Position numbers and translations under genes: made by a program. A DNA stretch of 64,000 nucleotides from Cupriavidus basilensis (lineage in GTDB: Bacteria; Pseudomonadota; Gammaproteobacteria; Burkholderiales; Burkholderiaceae). The notes below the pieces were generated by a model, which saw nothing but the letters and a program-made list of their open reading frames with translations, ran no database searches and was not told where the DNA came from. Below, piece after piece: positions 54,001 through 62,557 of this stretch; the stretch's first letter is position 1; every line of letters begins with the position of its first letter. The stretch is from positions 682,001 to 746,000 of the forward strand of contig NZ_CP062803.1 of assembly GCF_008801925.2 (NCBI RefSeq), given 5' to 3'.

Positions 54001-54916
54001 CCGCTTCAACGAGCACTTCGCCGTGCCGATCGAGCGCAATGGCGTGCGCGAGGCGGCCCAGCGGCTGCGCCGCATGATCGCGCCGTTTGTGCTGCGCCGG
54101 ACCAAGGCCCAGGTGCTGGACGAACTGCCGCCGCGCACCGAGCTGGTGTTGCGCATCGAGCCGGACCCGATCGAGGCGGCCCACTATGAAGCGCTGCGCC
54201 GCCAGGCACTCGCCGAAGCCGAGGCCGTGGTCAAAGGCCCGAAGGCCCGCAAGACCGCCGCCGGCCAGCCCGCCGCCGAGGCGCGCATCCATGTGCTGGC
54301 GCAACTCATGCGGATGCGGCGCGCCGCCTGCGACGCGCGCCTGGTCACGCCCGAGCTGCAACTGGAACTCGGGCAGGCGGGCGCCAAGGTGCGCGCCTTC
54401 GTGCAACTGGCGGGCGAGCTGGCCGCCAACGGGCACAAGACGCTGGTCTTCAGCCAGTTCGTCGACTTCCTGCAACTGCTGCGCCAGGGGCTGGACGAGG
54501 CTGGCCTGGCCTGGCAGTACCTCGACGGCGCCACGCCGGCGGCCGAGCGCACGCGGCGCGTGGCGGCGTTCCAGGCTGGCGAGGGCGATGTCTTCCTGAT
54601 CAGCCTGAAGGCCGGCGGCTTCGGCCTCAACCTGACGGCCGCCGACTACGTGATCATCGCCGACCCCTGGTGGAACCCGGCGGCCGAGGACCAGGCCATG
54701 GGCCGCGCCCACCGCATCGGGCAGCAGCGCCCGGTGACCGTCTACCGGCTGATCAGCGCGGGCACCATCGAGGAACGCATCCTCACGCTGCATCACGGCA
54801 AGCGCGCGCTGGCCGATGGCATCCTGGAGGCGGGCGAGGACGGCGGGGCCGGATTCATCGGCACGGCGGCGGCGCTGCCGGACATCGACGAACTGGTGGG
54901 GCTGCTGCGCAGCTAG
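51002..54916 (+). CDS. Large SNF2-family helicase-like ATPase
   Basis: 1,304 residues if started at ATG 51002; ATG at 51077 (MHARRLREML) and upstream ATGs are possible, and a -10-like TAAAAT near 50983 favours starts after 51000. The first 840 residues are a helical, Ala/Leu-rich region of unknown fold. The SNF2 engine follows: LRPYQEDGYRWA then Walker A DDMGLGKT near 850, motif II DEAQ near 944, SGTPVENRLAELWSIM, helicase C with LVFSQFVDFLQLL near 1146 and motif VI QAMGRAHRIGQ near 1230. SNF2 proteins translocate on double-stranded DNA without unwinding. Its 5' end lies at the ilvE junction. Confidence 0.9.
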   Translation: MPPLPPVTLPPPSRPSASRRESPARMHARRLREMLFSGASEAAIGEMLAPWGQGTERAEMLVEAALASGDAALLDRVVPPWRWRILLAILDCLYFDWDPRFQPYLDYGLARHADDPQALPVPIRTALAEGRLYAGERPAALALLATTGNASGGDGDALRAFAHLQEGDWPAAQAGFEAALKRLRAESRQRTGLLPPSLAPCYPLSLLAQRTPAHLEQARKFCQAEAGTRSPVPTERWGLWCHVLAVHKGDARLDESAFDLRPEVPPLAQFWRVLLRAWLGDVKQASGRRQPAAARAEAVAALRARLQGCGLHWFAQQLDAALALEAGEPVPQAFFAGQRQESWRLALEALQALAGETRAPDGASASRLLWALTIDADGAVGTIEPLEQQRGARGWNKPRPVPLARLAEDDRLEPWDARVARAVRRDQSYHRRYVLDRAAAMLALVGHPGVVLAQAPEQTLEVVEGAPTLEVVRQGGRYTLRVSPPVREAPAMDSFLPAGSRADAEALRQITVLREGSQRLRVIRLTPAQQGAAQLIADGLAVPAEAHAQLDATLRALSGHFQVHSDHDGSARELETESRLRAELSPLGEGLSLRLVVTPLGPLGPRLAPGSGRERLMAAVKGESLATVRDLKAELASVAAVFDALPFLVPRSPESGEYDWTLADPEEALSVVEQLPGLPAVLAVEWPRGKEIRVVGADIPQLAVHIETESEWFKLVGELGVAEGLVLQLGELLAWAGSHAGRFMPMGQGVYVALTRSLRARLRDLASVAHNVPDGIKVPLMAAPWLDDVLAGAGIDPDQHFRQRVARLRRARNSDAVLPANLAAQLRPYQEDGYRWAMSLAEAGFGACLADDMGLGKTLQALAVMLARADGGAALVIAPTSVCGNWAEEARRFAPTLRVHIYAEGERAALLEQAGPHDVVIVSYTLLLQARDAFCQRAWHTVVADEAQAFKNAATKRSQAVFELRADFRMALSGTPVENRLAELWSIMRFCNPGLLGSLARFNEHFAVPIERNGVREAAQRLRRMIAPFVLRRTKAQVLDELPPRTELVLRIEPDPIEAAHYEALRRQALAEAEAVVKGPKARKTAAGQPAAEARIHVLAQLMRMRRAACDARLVTPELQLELGQAGAKVRAFVQLAGELAANGHKTLVFSQFVDFLQLLRQGLDEAGLAWQYLDGATPAAERTRRVAAFQAGEGDVFLISLKAGGFGLNLTAADYVIIADPWWNPAAEDQAMGRAHRIGQQRPVTVYRLISAGTIEERILTLHHGKRALADGILEAGEDGGAGFIGTAAALPDIDELVGLLRS

Positions 54917-54955
54917 GGGTGCAAGGGGTGCAAGGGGTGCAAGGGGTGCAAGGGG
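54916..54955. repeat. 9-bp tandem repeat, four copies
   Basis: GGGGTGCAA repeated four times plus a partial fifth unit, starting at the last base of the helicase stop codon. The unit is in phase with codons, and a one-base slip in this tract could extend the helicase reading frame. Confidence 0.9.
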
Positions 54956-55144
54956 CGCTTTCGCCTTTCACCTGTGCGGGCGGCGGGGCGCCGGTCCATG
55001 TCTGCTTATACCAACATGGCATACCTTCAAGCGAACTCCATCGTTGGTAATGCGGCGGATCGTTGGTATCTTGCTGTTTTGGCCCGGGGCGCCAGACCCC
55101 GGCCAGCAGCCCCGACCCGCATTCCACTTTTCGACGGTACCCCC

Positions 55145-56185
55145 ATGTTCCGCACTGCTACCCGCCGCATCTCGTCCGCTTTCCAGTCCCGTTCGTTCCG
55201 TGCTTCCCGCCTGGCCGCCGGCCTTGGCTTGCTGGCCGCGCTAGGCACGCTGGCCGCACCGGCCTGCGCGCAGGATCCGGCCGCCTGGCCGACCCAGCCG
55301 ATCACCATCCTGATGGGCTTTACCGCTGGTTCCGGCGTGGACATGGTGGGACGCACGCTGCAGGAATCGCTGCAGAAGTCGCTCAAGGCCACCATCATCT
55401 ATGACTACCGCCCCGGCGCCGGTGGCAATGTGGCCTCCGAAGTGGTGGCCCATGCCAAGCCCGACGGCTACACGCTGCTGCTCGGCACCGCCGCCACCCA
55501 CGGCATCAACCCGGCCCTGTACAAGAGCTTGCCGTTCGACGCCGAAGCCGATTTCACGCCCGTCGCGCCGCTGGTGGAAGTCTCCAACGTGCTGACCGTG
55601 AATCCCGCCGTGATCGACGTGAAGTCGGTCAAGGAGTTCATCGAGAAGGTCAAGGCCAACCCCGGCAAGTACAACTACGCGTCGACCGGCAACGGTACCG
55701 GCACGCACCTGGCCTTCGCCGAATTCAACGCGCGCGCCGGCCTGGATATGGTCCATGTGCCGTACAAGGGCGGGCCCGATGCGCTGCAAGCCGTGCTCAA
55801 GGGCGAGGTCTGCTGCATTTTTAATCAGGTGCAGAGCGTGTTGCCGCAGTACCGCGCCGGCAAGGTGCGGCTGCTTGGCGTGACCACCAAGAACCGTGTG
55901 GCGGTGATTCCCGAAGTGCCGACGATTGCCGAGAGCGGGTTGACCGGCTTCAACAGCACCATCTGGTTTGGCTTCTTCGGCCCCAAGGGGCTGGATCCCA
56001 AGATCAGCAAGAAGATCAACGATGCGGTCAAGGTTGCGCTGGAAACGCCGGCGATCCGGCAGAAACTGATCGAGGCGGGGAATTCGCCGCGGATCGAGAC
56101 GGTTGAGCAGTTCAGGACTACGGTGAAGGCGGATCGGCAGAAGTGGGCGGGGGTGGTTAGGAGTGTTGGGGCGTCTATTGATTGA
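55145..56185 (+). CDS. Bug/TctC-family periplasmic solute-binding receptor
   Basis: 346 residues from ATG at 55145. Signal peptide ends near APACAQDP; the mature part has ITILMGFTAGSGVDMVGRTL, the YRPGAGGNVASE motif, HAKPDGYTLLLGTAATHGIN, and VPTIAESGLTG. It is a second, distinct Bug receptor with no permease or regulator beside it. It lies between the helicase and the repeat region. Ligand unknown, likely a carboxylate. Confidence 0.92.
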   Translation: MFRTATRRISSAFQSRSFRASRLAAGLGLLAALGTLAAPACAQDPAAWPTQPITILMGFTAGSGVDMVGRTLQESLQKSLKATIIYDYRPGAGGNVASEVVAHAKPDGYTLLLGTAATHGINPALYKSLPFDAEADFTPVAPLVEVSNVLTVNPAVIDVKSVKEFIEKVKANPGKYNYASTGNGTGTHLAFAEFNARAGLDMVHVPYKGGPDALQAVLKGEVCCIFNQVQSVLPQYRAGKVRLLGVTTKNRVAVIPEVPTIAESGLTGFNSTIWFGFFGPKGLDPKISKKINDAVKVALETPAIRQKLIEAGNSPRIETVEQFRTTVKADRQKWAGVVRSVGASID

Positions 56186-56239
56186 TATGGCGTTGGTTGT
56201 TGGGTGCAGGGGCAGAACCGTTGGATCTTGCTGTTTGAT

Positions 56240-56600
56240 TTGGCTTTGATTTGATACGGTGTTGGTTTTTGCACCCAAAAGCCATACGACATCCCCCTGC
56301 GGGGGCTGCCGGTCACTCTTCTTTGCGTCGGCAAAGAAGACTAACGAGAAGAAAGCCGACCCTGCCGGGGGCAGAGCAATCAGGCTTATGTGGGGCGGTG
56401 GTTGCGTCGTACGGCCCGGAGTGTTGGCTGGCCTTTGCCATACCGGCTTAGAGGTCATCGCTACGTCATGACCCAATGGTCACGTGGTGGTGCCCCTGAT
56501 CGCTTTGCTCGGTGCGCGTTCGGGCATCTGCCGTTCGCGGTGCGTAGCGCCACGATCCTGCCTGCCTTGGTGGTTTCGTGGTTTTGTCTCTGGCGGCGGG
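56240..56600 (+). repeat. Dispersed intergenic repeat, left copy
   Basis: Begins near GTTGGTTTTTGCACCCAAAA and runs through a hairpin CTTCTTTG-CGTCGG-CAAAGAAG, CCTGCCGGGGGCAGAGCAAT, TACGGCCCGGAGTGTTGGCT and ATCTGCCGTTCGCG to GGTTTCGTGGTTTT. It matches the inverted right copy across its length. Edges are approximate. Confidence 0.8.
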
Positions 56601-56719
56601 CGCCCGGCCATTTGATGCCCTGCCGTACCGGCGCTACCAGCACCTTGCTATTCACTTCCCTGGTTTCGTGGTGGGCACCGTGGCCCGGTCTGCAGGGCCG
56701 TGCTCACACCCACGATGCT

Positions 56720-56988
56720 CGTCCTCCGAGATAAAACCACGAAACCAGCCACACCCGAAACGGCGCAGCACTTCGCCCCGCGAACGGCAGATGTGGGAAT
56801 GGTCACCGCACACGAGGTCAGGGGCCGCACCACGTAACCCGTAGGTCATGCAAGTGCGATGTCCTTTGGGCCGGTAGGATCCGCCAGCCAACACTCCGGG
56901 CCGTACGACGAGACCACCGAGGCAAAAACAGCCTGATTGCTCTGCCCCCGGCAGGGCGGCTTTCTTTTCGTTAGTTTTCTTTGCCGGT
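56720..56988 (-). repeat. Dispersed intergenic repeat, right copy, part 1
   Basis: Reads on the minus strand as the same element: CTGCCGGGGGCAGAGCAATC, TACGGCCCGGAGTGTTGGCT, CATCTGCCGTTCGCG and GGTTTCGTGGTTTT are shared with the left copy. It is cut at 56988 by the IS element; the rest resumes at 58275. Confidence 0.8.
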
Positions 56989-58269
56989 TGTATAGACCGG
57001 GGACATGGGTGACACATGTGCGAGGACATGGTTGACACATTTTAAGCGGCATTCGGGTCGTTTAGGTCGATGCTTCCGAAGCGATGATGTGCGAAGTAAA
57101 GGGCGTATTTGCCGCTGTGTCTGGCGTCAGGCCGCAGCGCCACGTGCAGCTTGGCTAGGGCATTCGAAACCTTGAAGCGACGTCCCTGGAAACAGAGCTC
57201 GCCGTGCCATTTGACCTGCACTACGGTGTCGTCAGGGCCGTATTCGATGGGCGGCAACTGCTCCGGATATGGCCTCGGGCTGGGCCGATACCGCGTGACG
57301 GGCGTCGCCAGGCCAAGGGCTTCGTGAGGTCGCTGCTGGTTGTAGACATCGCGCCAGCGATCGAATGCGCGCTGCGCATAACGGCAGGAAGCAAAGTCGT
57401 TGCCGGTGAGCACCTCGGCCTTAAAGGTGCGGTGGAACCGCTCATCCTTGCCATTGGTTTGTGGGTGCGCGGGGCGGCTATGGCTCAGGCGTACGCCCAG
57501 GCGAATCAACCAGATCGCCAGGGCCGTGAGCTGGCCGGGTTGGGAAGGGCTGCCCCAGGGCGCACCGTTGTCGGCGTTGATGCGCAGCGGCAGCCCATAA
57601 CGACGGAAAGCCTCGCGCAGATGGCGCTGCACCACTGCAGTCTGGGTTCTGGTGCAGGCCGTGAGCAGGATATTGAAGCGGGAATGGTCGTCCAGCACTG
57701 TCAGCGGGTAACACGGCACGCCGTCTCGGGTGGCAAACCAGCCTTTGTAGTCCATTTGCCAGAGATGGTTGGGCTCGGGATGCTCGAAACGCTGCCATGC
57801 CACCGATTTGGCGGAGGCCTCCGGGGTAATTAGCCCGTGGCGATGCAGGATCGAGGTGACAGTGCTGGGAGCCGGCGCCTCGGTATGCCCCAGGTCCTGC
57901 AAGCGGCGGCTGATCTTGCGCCCGCCCCAGGCAGGATGCTGCTGGCGAAGCGCGATCACGGCCTGTTCAAGGTCGGCGTGGGTCTGTTCCGGGCTGCGAC
58001 TGGGCCGCCGAGAGCGGTCGACCAGACCGGCCTCGCCTTGCTCGGCATAGCGCGCGAGCCATTTGTAGGCGGTCTGGGGACTGATGCTGAAACGCCGGCA
58101 TAACTCGCGGCGATTGCTGCCCTCTTGCTGGGCCAGAAGGATGAATTCTTGACGAAGGCTCATGGTGTCGCGCGTGCTCCAAGGCATGGTCGGATTCCGG
58201 GCAGATTCATTGCCCGAAAGTGTCAACCATGTCCTCGCACACCCGTCACCTATGTCCCCGGTCTATACA
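56989..58269 (-). mobile_element. IS481-family insertion sequence, complete, 1,281 bp
   Basis: Ends are inverted repeats of about 50 bp: the left one starts TGTATAGACCGGGGACATGG (56989) and the right one is its complement, ending CCCCGGTCTATACA at 58269; a few internal mismatches. CCGGT is present on both sides (56984-56988 and 58270-58274) as a 5-bp target duplication. One intact DDE transposase gene fills it. TGT...ACA ends fit the IS481 family. Confidence 0.92.
57042..58187 (-). CDS. IS481-family transposase
   Basis: 381 residues from ATG at 58187 (an upstream TTG lies in the terminal repeat). N-terminal helix-turn-helix LCRRFSISPQTAYKWLARYA, then a DDE core: first aspartate in LWQMDYKGWF, second in RINADNGAPWG, and glutamate in NGKDERFHRTFK, followed by QQRPHEALGLATPVTRYRPS, all IS481/IS3-like. 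The frame is intact, so the element may still be active. Confidence 0.93.
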   Translation of the reverse strand: MPWSTRDTMSLRQEFILLAQQEGSNRRELCRRFSISPQTAYKWLARYAEQGEAGLVDRSRRPSRSPEQTHADLEQAVIALRQQHPAWGGRKISRRLQDLGHTEAPAPSTVTSILHRHGLITPEASAKSVAWQRFEHPEPNHLWQMDYKGWFATRDGVPCYPLTVLDDHSRFNILLTACTRTQTAVVQRHLREAFRRYGLPLRINADNGAPWGSPSQPGQLTALAIWLIRLGVRLSHSRPAHPQTNGKDERFHRTFKAEVLTGNDFASCRYAQRAFDRWRDVYNQQRPHEALGLATPVTRYRPSPRPYPEQLPPIEYGPDDTVVQVKWHGELCFQGRRFKVSNALAKLHVALRPDARHSGKYALYFAHHRFGSIDLNDPNAA

Positions 58270-58370
58270 CCGGTCAAAGAAAAGTGACCGGCAGCCCCCG
58301 CAGGGGGATGTCGTATGGCTTTTGGGTCCAAAAACCAACGCCGATGAAATAAACAGCGACCAACCCCGCA
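58270..58370 (-). repeat. Dispersed intergenic repeat, right copy, part 2 (split by IS)
   Basis: Continues the right copy past the IS: CAAAGAAAAGTGACCGGCAG, CCCCCGCAGGGGGATGTCGT and ATGGCTTTTGGGT match, inverted, the start of the left copy at about 56250-56340. Before insertion the hairpin read TTTTCTTTG-CCGGT-CAAAGAAAA, so the IS target is the hairpin loop. Confidence 0.8.
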
Positions 58371-58503
58371 GCCAACCAGCCCATCCCCTCAACAAGTTAA
58401 GCAACCACTTACCACCCCCTCCCACTCCCCCTATAATGCCCAATTCCCCCTAAGCCCAAGGGCTAGCCCGCCCCCGGGCGGCTGCCATCCCCCGCCTTCA
58501 GCT
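58371..58503. other. Region upstream of azlC
   Basis: No gene and no trace of the missing ilvE part. It holds CCTATAATGCCC at about 58429, a good -10 for azlC, with no clear -35, and a GC-rich hairpin near 58470. Confidence 0.45.
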
Positions 58504-59346
58504 ATGACCTTCCGACCGCCCCAGGCCCTGCTGCGTCCCTGGCATCGTTTTGCCCCGGCCGAGCGGGCCGGCTTTATCGAGGGGGCGCGTTATTTCGCGC
58601 CTTCCCTGCCTGCCGTGTTCTCCTGGGGACTGGTGACGGGCGTGGCCATGAGCAAGTCGGTGATGAACGTGCCCGAGGCGATCGGCATGTCCTTGCTGGT
58701 CTACGCGGGCTCGGCTCAGTTGTCCGTGCTGCCGTTGTTCGCGGCGGGCCTGCCGTTGTGGACGGTGTGGCTGACCGCCGCCATCGTCAACCTGCGCTTC
58801 GTGATCTTCAGCGCGGGGCTGCAGCCGCATTTCAGCTATCTGCCGCTGTGGCGCCGCACGCTGCTGGGGTCGTTCAATGGCGACCTGCATTTCGTCTACT
58901 TCATGCAGCGCTATGCCACGCCAGGCCATGAGCCGGGCAAGGAGGGGTACTTCTGGGGCATGGCGCTGACCAATTTCGCCATGTGGCAGGTCTCGTCGAT
59001 CATCGGCATCGTGCTGGCCAGCGCGTTCCCGGATAGCTGGGGCCTGGGGCTGGCTGGCACGCTGGCGCTGATTCCCGTGATGGTCACGACCATCCGCTCG
59101 CGCTCGACGCTGCTGGCGGTGGCTGTGGCTTCCGCGCTGGCGCTGCTGTGCTTCGACCTGCCTTACCGGCTCGGCCTGGTGGCGGCGGTGGTGGGGGCGA
59201 TCGCGGCCGGCATGGCCAGCGACGAACTGGCAGCTCGCGCGACCTTGCGGGGCATCCGCCGCCGCAAGGCCGAGCATGCGCCCGCGCAGGCGGCGGCCCG
59301 GTCAGCGGCCCAGTCAGCAGCCCCGGCGGCAGAGGACCGGGCATGA
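58504..59346 (+). CDS. azlC: Branched-chain amino acid exporter large subunit AzlC-type
   Basis: 280 residues, about seven membrane helices. RAGFIEGARYFAPSLPAVFS, SVMNVPEAIGMSLLVYAGSA and AIVNLRFVIFSAGLQPHFSY are AzlC family segments. With AzlD it forms a two-component exporter for branched-chain amino acids (AzlCD/BrnFE). The C-terminal 30 residues are Ala-rich and disordered. Overlaps azlD by four bases. In related genomes it probably follows ilvE, which is broken here. Confidence 0.92.
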   Translation: MTFRPPQALLRPWHRFAPAERAGFIEGARYFAPSLPAVFSWGLVTGVAMSKSVMNVPEAIGMSLLVYAGSAQLSVLPLFAAGLPLWTVWLTAAIVNLRFVIFSAGLQPHFSYLPLWRRTLLGSFNGDLHFVYFMQRYATPGHEPGKEGYFWGMALTNFAMWQVSSIIGIVLASAFPDSWGLGLAGTLALIPVMVTTIRSRSTLLAVAVASALALLCFDLPYRLGLVAAVVGAIAAGMASDELAARATLRGIRRRKAEHAPAQAAARSAAQSAAPAAEDRA

Positions 59347-59666
59347 GCCATCTCGAGATCTGGATCGCGCTGGTTGGCATGGCGCTGGTGACCATCGTCA
59401 CGCGTGCGTTGTTCCTGATGGCGGGCGAGCGCGTAACGGTGCCGGACCGCATCCAGCGCGCGCTGCGCTACGCGCCGGCGGCGGCGCTGGCGGCCATCAT
59501 CCTGCCCGACCTGATGACCTGGCAGGGGCATTTCACGCTGGCCCCCAGCAACTACAAGCTGGTGGCCGGCGCGGTGGCGCTGGTGTTCTACCTGGTGACG
59601 CGGCGCATGGTGGGCATGATTGTGGCGGGCATGGCGGTCTATACCGCCATGCGGCTGCTCGGCTGA
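59343..59666 (+). CDS. azlD: Branched-chain amino acid exporter small subunit AzlD-type
   Basis: 107 residues with four membrane helices: LEIWIALVGMALVTIVTRAL, then APAAALAAIILPDLMTWQGH and KLVAGAVALVFYLVTRRMVG. Required partner of AzlC; ATGA overlap with azlC. Confidence 0.92.
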   Translation: MSHLEIWIALVGMALVTIVTRALFLMAGERVTVPDRIQRALRYAPAAALAAIILPDLMTWQGHFTLAPSNYKLVAGAVALVFYLVTRRMVGMIVAGMAVYTAMRLLG

Positions 59667-59727
59667 GCCGGGGCCGGGCGAACGCCGGGCCCCGAAGGCG
59701 CGAGAAGGTGCGAGAAGGTGCGATCCG

Positions 59728-60864
59728 CTAGGCCGCGTCGCTGGCGTCGCTCGGCCCTTGCGGCGCGGGGCCAAGCGCCGTGCTCAGCTGCGTCAGCAGC
59801 CGCGCCAGGCGGGCCTGCGTGCTGGCGCCGGTCTTGAGGAATACCGCCTTGAGCTGGCTGCGCGCGGTTTCGTGGCGCACGTTCAGGCGCTCGCTGGCTT
59901 CGGGCAGGCCCATGCCGGTGGCCAGCAGGCTTGCCAGGCGGGTCTCGGCGGGCGTCAGTCCATAGACTTCGCGCAGTAGTTGCGGCAGTTCCGCCGGTGC
60001 CTGCGCGTCTTCATGGATCACCACCAGCGCGGCGGGTTGCTGCCAGGGCAGCGCAAAGATGTGGGAGGGCGGCAGCGGCAGCACGATCAGCTGCGCGCTG
60101 ACGCCGTTGCCATGGCGGGCGATTGCCGCCTGCGCCGGTACCGTGCTGCGCGGCGCGCAGGCGGCCGTCACCATGTCGGCCAGCGAGCGCGACAACTGCC
60201 ACTCGCCCGTCTTGCCGGCGGGGGCCAGCCGCCGCACCCAGCGCTCGCCGATGCCATTGCTCAGCAGCACGCGCCGCTCGGGCGAGAAGGCGATCACGCC
60301 GAACGACAGGCGCTCCAGGATCTGCCCTGACAGTTGCGCCAGCGTCGACAGCCCGATGGTGCGGTCGCGCATGGCCATGGCGCTGCGCATGTGGGGCAGC
60401 GCCCAGTCCAGCGCGCTGACATCCGCCGGCGTGAAATTGCCTTGGGAAAACGAGCGCTGCAGCGCGAAATACACCTCGTAGTGGGGCTTTCGCTCGACCA
60501 GGCAGGCCGCGTAGGAGCATAGGTCGAAGCGGTGGAAGAACTCCCGGTAGAAGGGGCTGCGCTGCATCGCGCCTTCGCCGAAATCGCGCGCGTCGATATA
60601 CCACTCCCCGGGGGAGAGGTTGTGGGCAAACAGCTTGCCCGGATCCAGCGCGTGGAACTCCTTCTCGTAGGCGCTGAACAGCTCCTGCACCGGGCGCACG
60701 ACCTCATTGACCGTCATCAGGTCGCGATCGGTGTCGCGCACGATCATCGATGCGTGCGCGCTGCCTACGATGTTGCTCAAGGTGTGCAGGCTTCGCTGCC
60801 AGGCCTGCGCGTCAAGAATCCCTTCGTACAAGCCACGGATTGCCCCGTGCATGTCTTCGTTCAT
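59728..60864 (-). CDS. LuxR-type transcriptional regulator
   Basis: 378 residues from ATG at 60864. C-terminal GerE/LuxR helix-turn-helix: YGLTPAETRLASLLATGMGL then PEASERLNVRHETARSQLKA. The N-terminal 300 residues have no receiver; a PAS-like segment around GVIAFSPERRVLLSNGIGER is possible. A family of such regulators occurs in Burkholderiales, function not known. Divergent from pgk across 361 bp. Confidence 0.85.
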   Translation of the reverse strand: MNEDMHGAIRGLYEGILDAQAWQRSLHTLSNIVGSAHASMIVRDTDRDLMTVNEVVRPVQELFSAYEKEFHALDPGKLFAHNLSPGEWYIDARDFGEGAMQRSPFYREFFHRFDLCSYAACLVERKPHYEVYFALQRSFSQGNFTPADVSALDWALPHMRSAMAMRDRTIGLSTLAQLSGQILERLSFGVIAFSPERRVLLSNGIGERWVRRLAPAGKTGEWQLSRSLADMVTAACAPRSTVPAQAAIARHGNGVSAQLIVLPLPPSHIFALPWQQPAALVVIHEDAQAPAELPQLLREVYGLTPAETRLASLLATGMGLPEASERLNVRHETARSQLKAVFLKTGASTQARLARLLTQLSTALGPAPQGPSDASDAA

Positions 60865-61225
60865 GGTTACCCCTGCCTTCGCGACAACGGCGCTAGCCGC
60901 GTGGCGCCGACGCCGCTTACCGTAAGCGTGTCCGGCACCAGTGCCTTGGGTCCCGTCTGAGGCGGGCCTCTGGCTATGTTCTTGCGTGCTTATCTTGTAC
61001 CGATTTGTGCATACATTGCGCGCTTTGGCAGCAGCGTACGAGACACAATGCAATTGTCGCACCCCCCATTCAGGGGGTACGTTGCAAGGATGCGGCACGT
61101 TGCGCATCGCATGTGGCGAACGGGGCACCCACAGGCGGATGCATCCGGGCCGCAATCCCGCAAAATGGCCCTTGCGATCAGGTAAAATGCCGATTTTCCC
61201 CGATTTTCGCTCTCCAGCCACCGCC
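60865..61225. promoter_or_regulatory. Divergent LuxR / pgk intergenic region
   Basis: 361 bp without a gene. It contains a dyad ACCCCC-CATTCA-GGGGGT at 61061-61078, and -10-like TAAAAT at 61183-61188, 37 bp before the pgk ATG. A regulator operator or hairpin is possible. Nothing else is visible. Confidence 0.4.
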
Positions 61226-62434
61226 ATGACCTCTGTCCTGCGTCTTTCCGATCTCATCTCCCAAGGCAAAATTGCCGGCAAGCGGGTTTTTATCCGCGCC
61301 GACCTGAACGTGCCGCAGGATGACGCCGGCCAAATCACCGAAGATACCCGCATCCGCGCCTCGGTGCCCGCCATCGAGGCCTGCCTGCAGGCAGGCGCCG
61401 CCGTGATGGTGACGTCGCACCTGGGCCGTCCGACCGAAGGCGAGTTCAAGCCCGAGGATTCGCTAGCGCCCGTGGCCAAGCGCCTGGCCGAGTTGCTCGG
61501 CAAGCCGGTCAAGCTGGTGCAGAACTGGGTCGACGGCAACGGCGAAGTGAGCGCGGTCAAGCCGGGCGAAGTGGTGCTGCTGGAAAACTGCCGCGTCAAC
61601 AAGGGCGAGAAGAAGAACAGCGACGAACTGGCGCAGAAAATGGCCAAGCTGTGCGACGTCTACGTCAACGATGCCTTCGGTACCGCGCACCGCGCCGAAG
61701 CCACCACCCACGGCATCGCCAAATACGCGCCCATCGCCTGCGCCGGCCCGCTGCTGGCCGCCGAGATCGATGCGCTGGGCAAGGCCCTGGGCCAGCCGGC
61801 GCGTCCGCTGGTGGCAATCGTCGCCGGCTCCAAGGTGTCTACCAAGCTGACCATCCTCAAGACGCTGGCCGGCAAGGTCGACAACCTGATCGTCGGCGGC
61901 GGCATCGCCAATACCTTCATGCTGGCTGCCGGCCTGAAGATCGGCAAGTCGCTGGCCGAGGCTGACCTGGTGGCCGACGCGCGCACCATCATCGATCTCA
62001 TGGCCGCGCGCGGCGCCTCGGTGCCCATCCCCGTGGACGTGGTGTGCGCCAAGGAATTCAGCGCCACCGCCGTGGCCACCGTCAAGGACGCGAAGGACGT
62101 GGCCGACGACGACATGATCCTCGATATCGGCCCCAAGACCGCGCAGATGCTGGCGGAGCAGCTCAAGCTGGCCGGCACCATCGTGTGGAACGGCCCGGTC
62201 GGCGTGTTCGAGTTCGACCAGTTCAGCAATGGCACCAAGGTGCTGGCCCAAGCCATCGCCGAGTCCAAGGCGTTCTCGATCGCCGGCGGCGGCGACACGC
62301 TGGCGGCCATCGCCAAGTACGGCATCGCTGACCAGGTGGGCTACATCTCCACCGGTGGCGGCGCCTTCCTGGAGTTCCTGGAAGGCAAGAAGCTGCCCGC
62401 GTTCGAGGTGCTGGAACAGCGCGCCGCGGGCTGA
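61226..62434 (+). CDS. pgk: Phosphoglycerate kinase
   Basis: 402 residues from ATG at 61226. [33 protein letters not shown] and [20 protein letters not shown] are PGK signatures, and the C-terminal GGGDTLAAI with [13 protein letters not shown] forms the nucleotide site. It makes ATP from 1,3-bisphosphoglycerate in glycolysis. Followed by pyk after 123 bp. Confidence 0.97.
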   Translation: MTSVLRLSDLISQGKIAGKRVFIRADLNVPQDDAGQITEDTRIRASVPAIEACLQAGAAVMVTSHLGRPTEGEFKPEDSLAPVAKRLAELLGKPVKLVQNWVDGNGEVSAVKPGEVVLLENCRVNKGEKKNSDELAQKMAKLCDVYVNDAFGTAHRAEATTHGIAKYAPIACAGPLLAAEIDALGKALGQPARPLVAIVAGSKVSTKLTILKTLAGKVDNLIVGGGIANTFMLAAGLKIGKSLAEADLVADARTIIDLMAARGASVPIPVDVVCAKEFSATAVATVKDAKDVADDDMILDIGPKTAQMLAEQLKLAGTIVWNGPVGVFEFDQFSNGTKVLAQAIAESKAFSIAGGGDTLAAIAKYGIADQVGYISTGGGAFLEFLEGKKLPAFEVLEQRAAG

Positions 62435-62557
62435 CCGAATTTGCCGAGTTGTTCCGCGGCAGCCCAGCCACGCCGTTGCGCATGGCCGGGCTGCCGTGTT
62501 TGCTTGCGGTGTGCCGCTGTCCTACCTGCGCTGGCCCTCGATAAGGAAAATCAGTTC

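Larger units (their letters stand above)
56186..57041. other. Non-coding region holding an inverted pair of a dispersed repeat
   Basis: No gene is supported across about 850 bp. The sequence is two divergent copies of one element, in inverted orientation, around a central segment (about 56600-56720). Small open frames here arise from the repeat and do not look like real proteins. Confidence 0.75.

Noticed and set aside
51548..54796. 1,082-codon antisense frame opposite the helicase
   Set aside because: Same artefact: low-complexity, no domain, and the plus strand has clear SNF2 motifs.
56251..57052. Several 60-130 codon frames in the repeat region
   Set aside because: They come from two inverted copies of one non-coding repeat and have no start signals or domain features.
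57042..58187. IS transposase as part of a defence or helicase system
   Set aside because: Terminal repeats and target duplication show a simple insertion unrelated to the helicase upstream.
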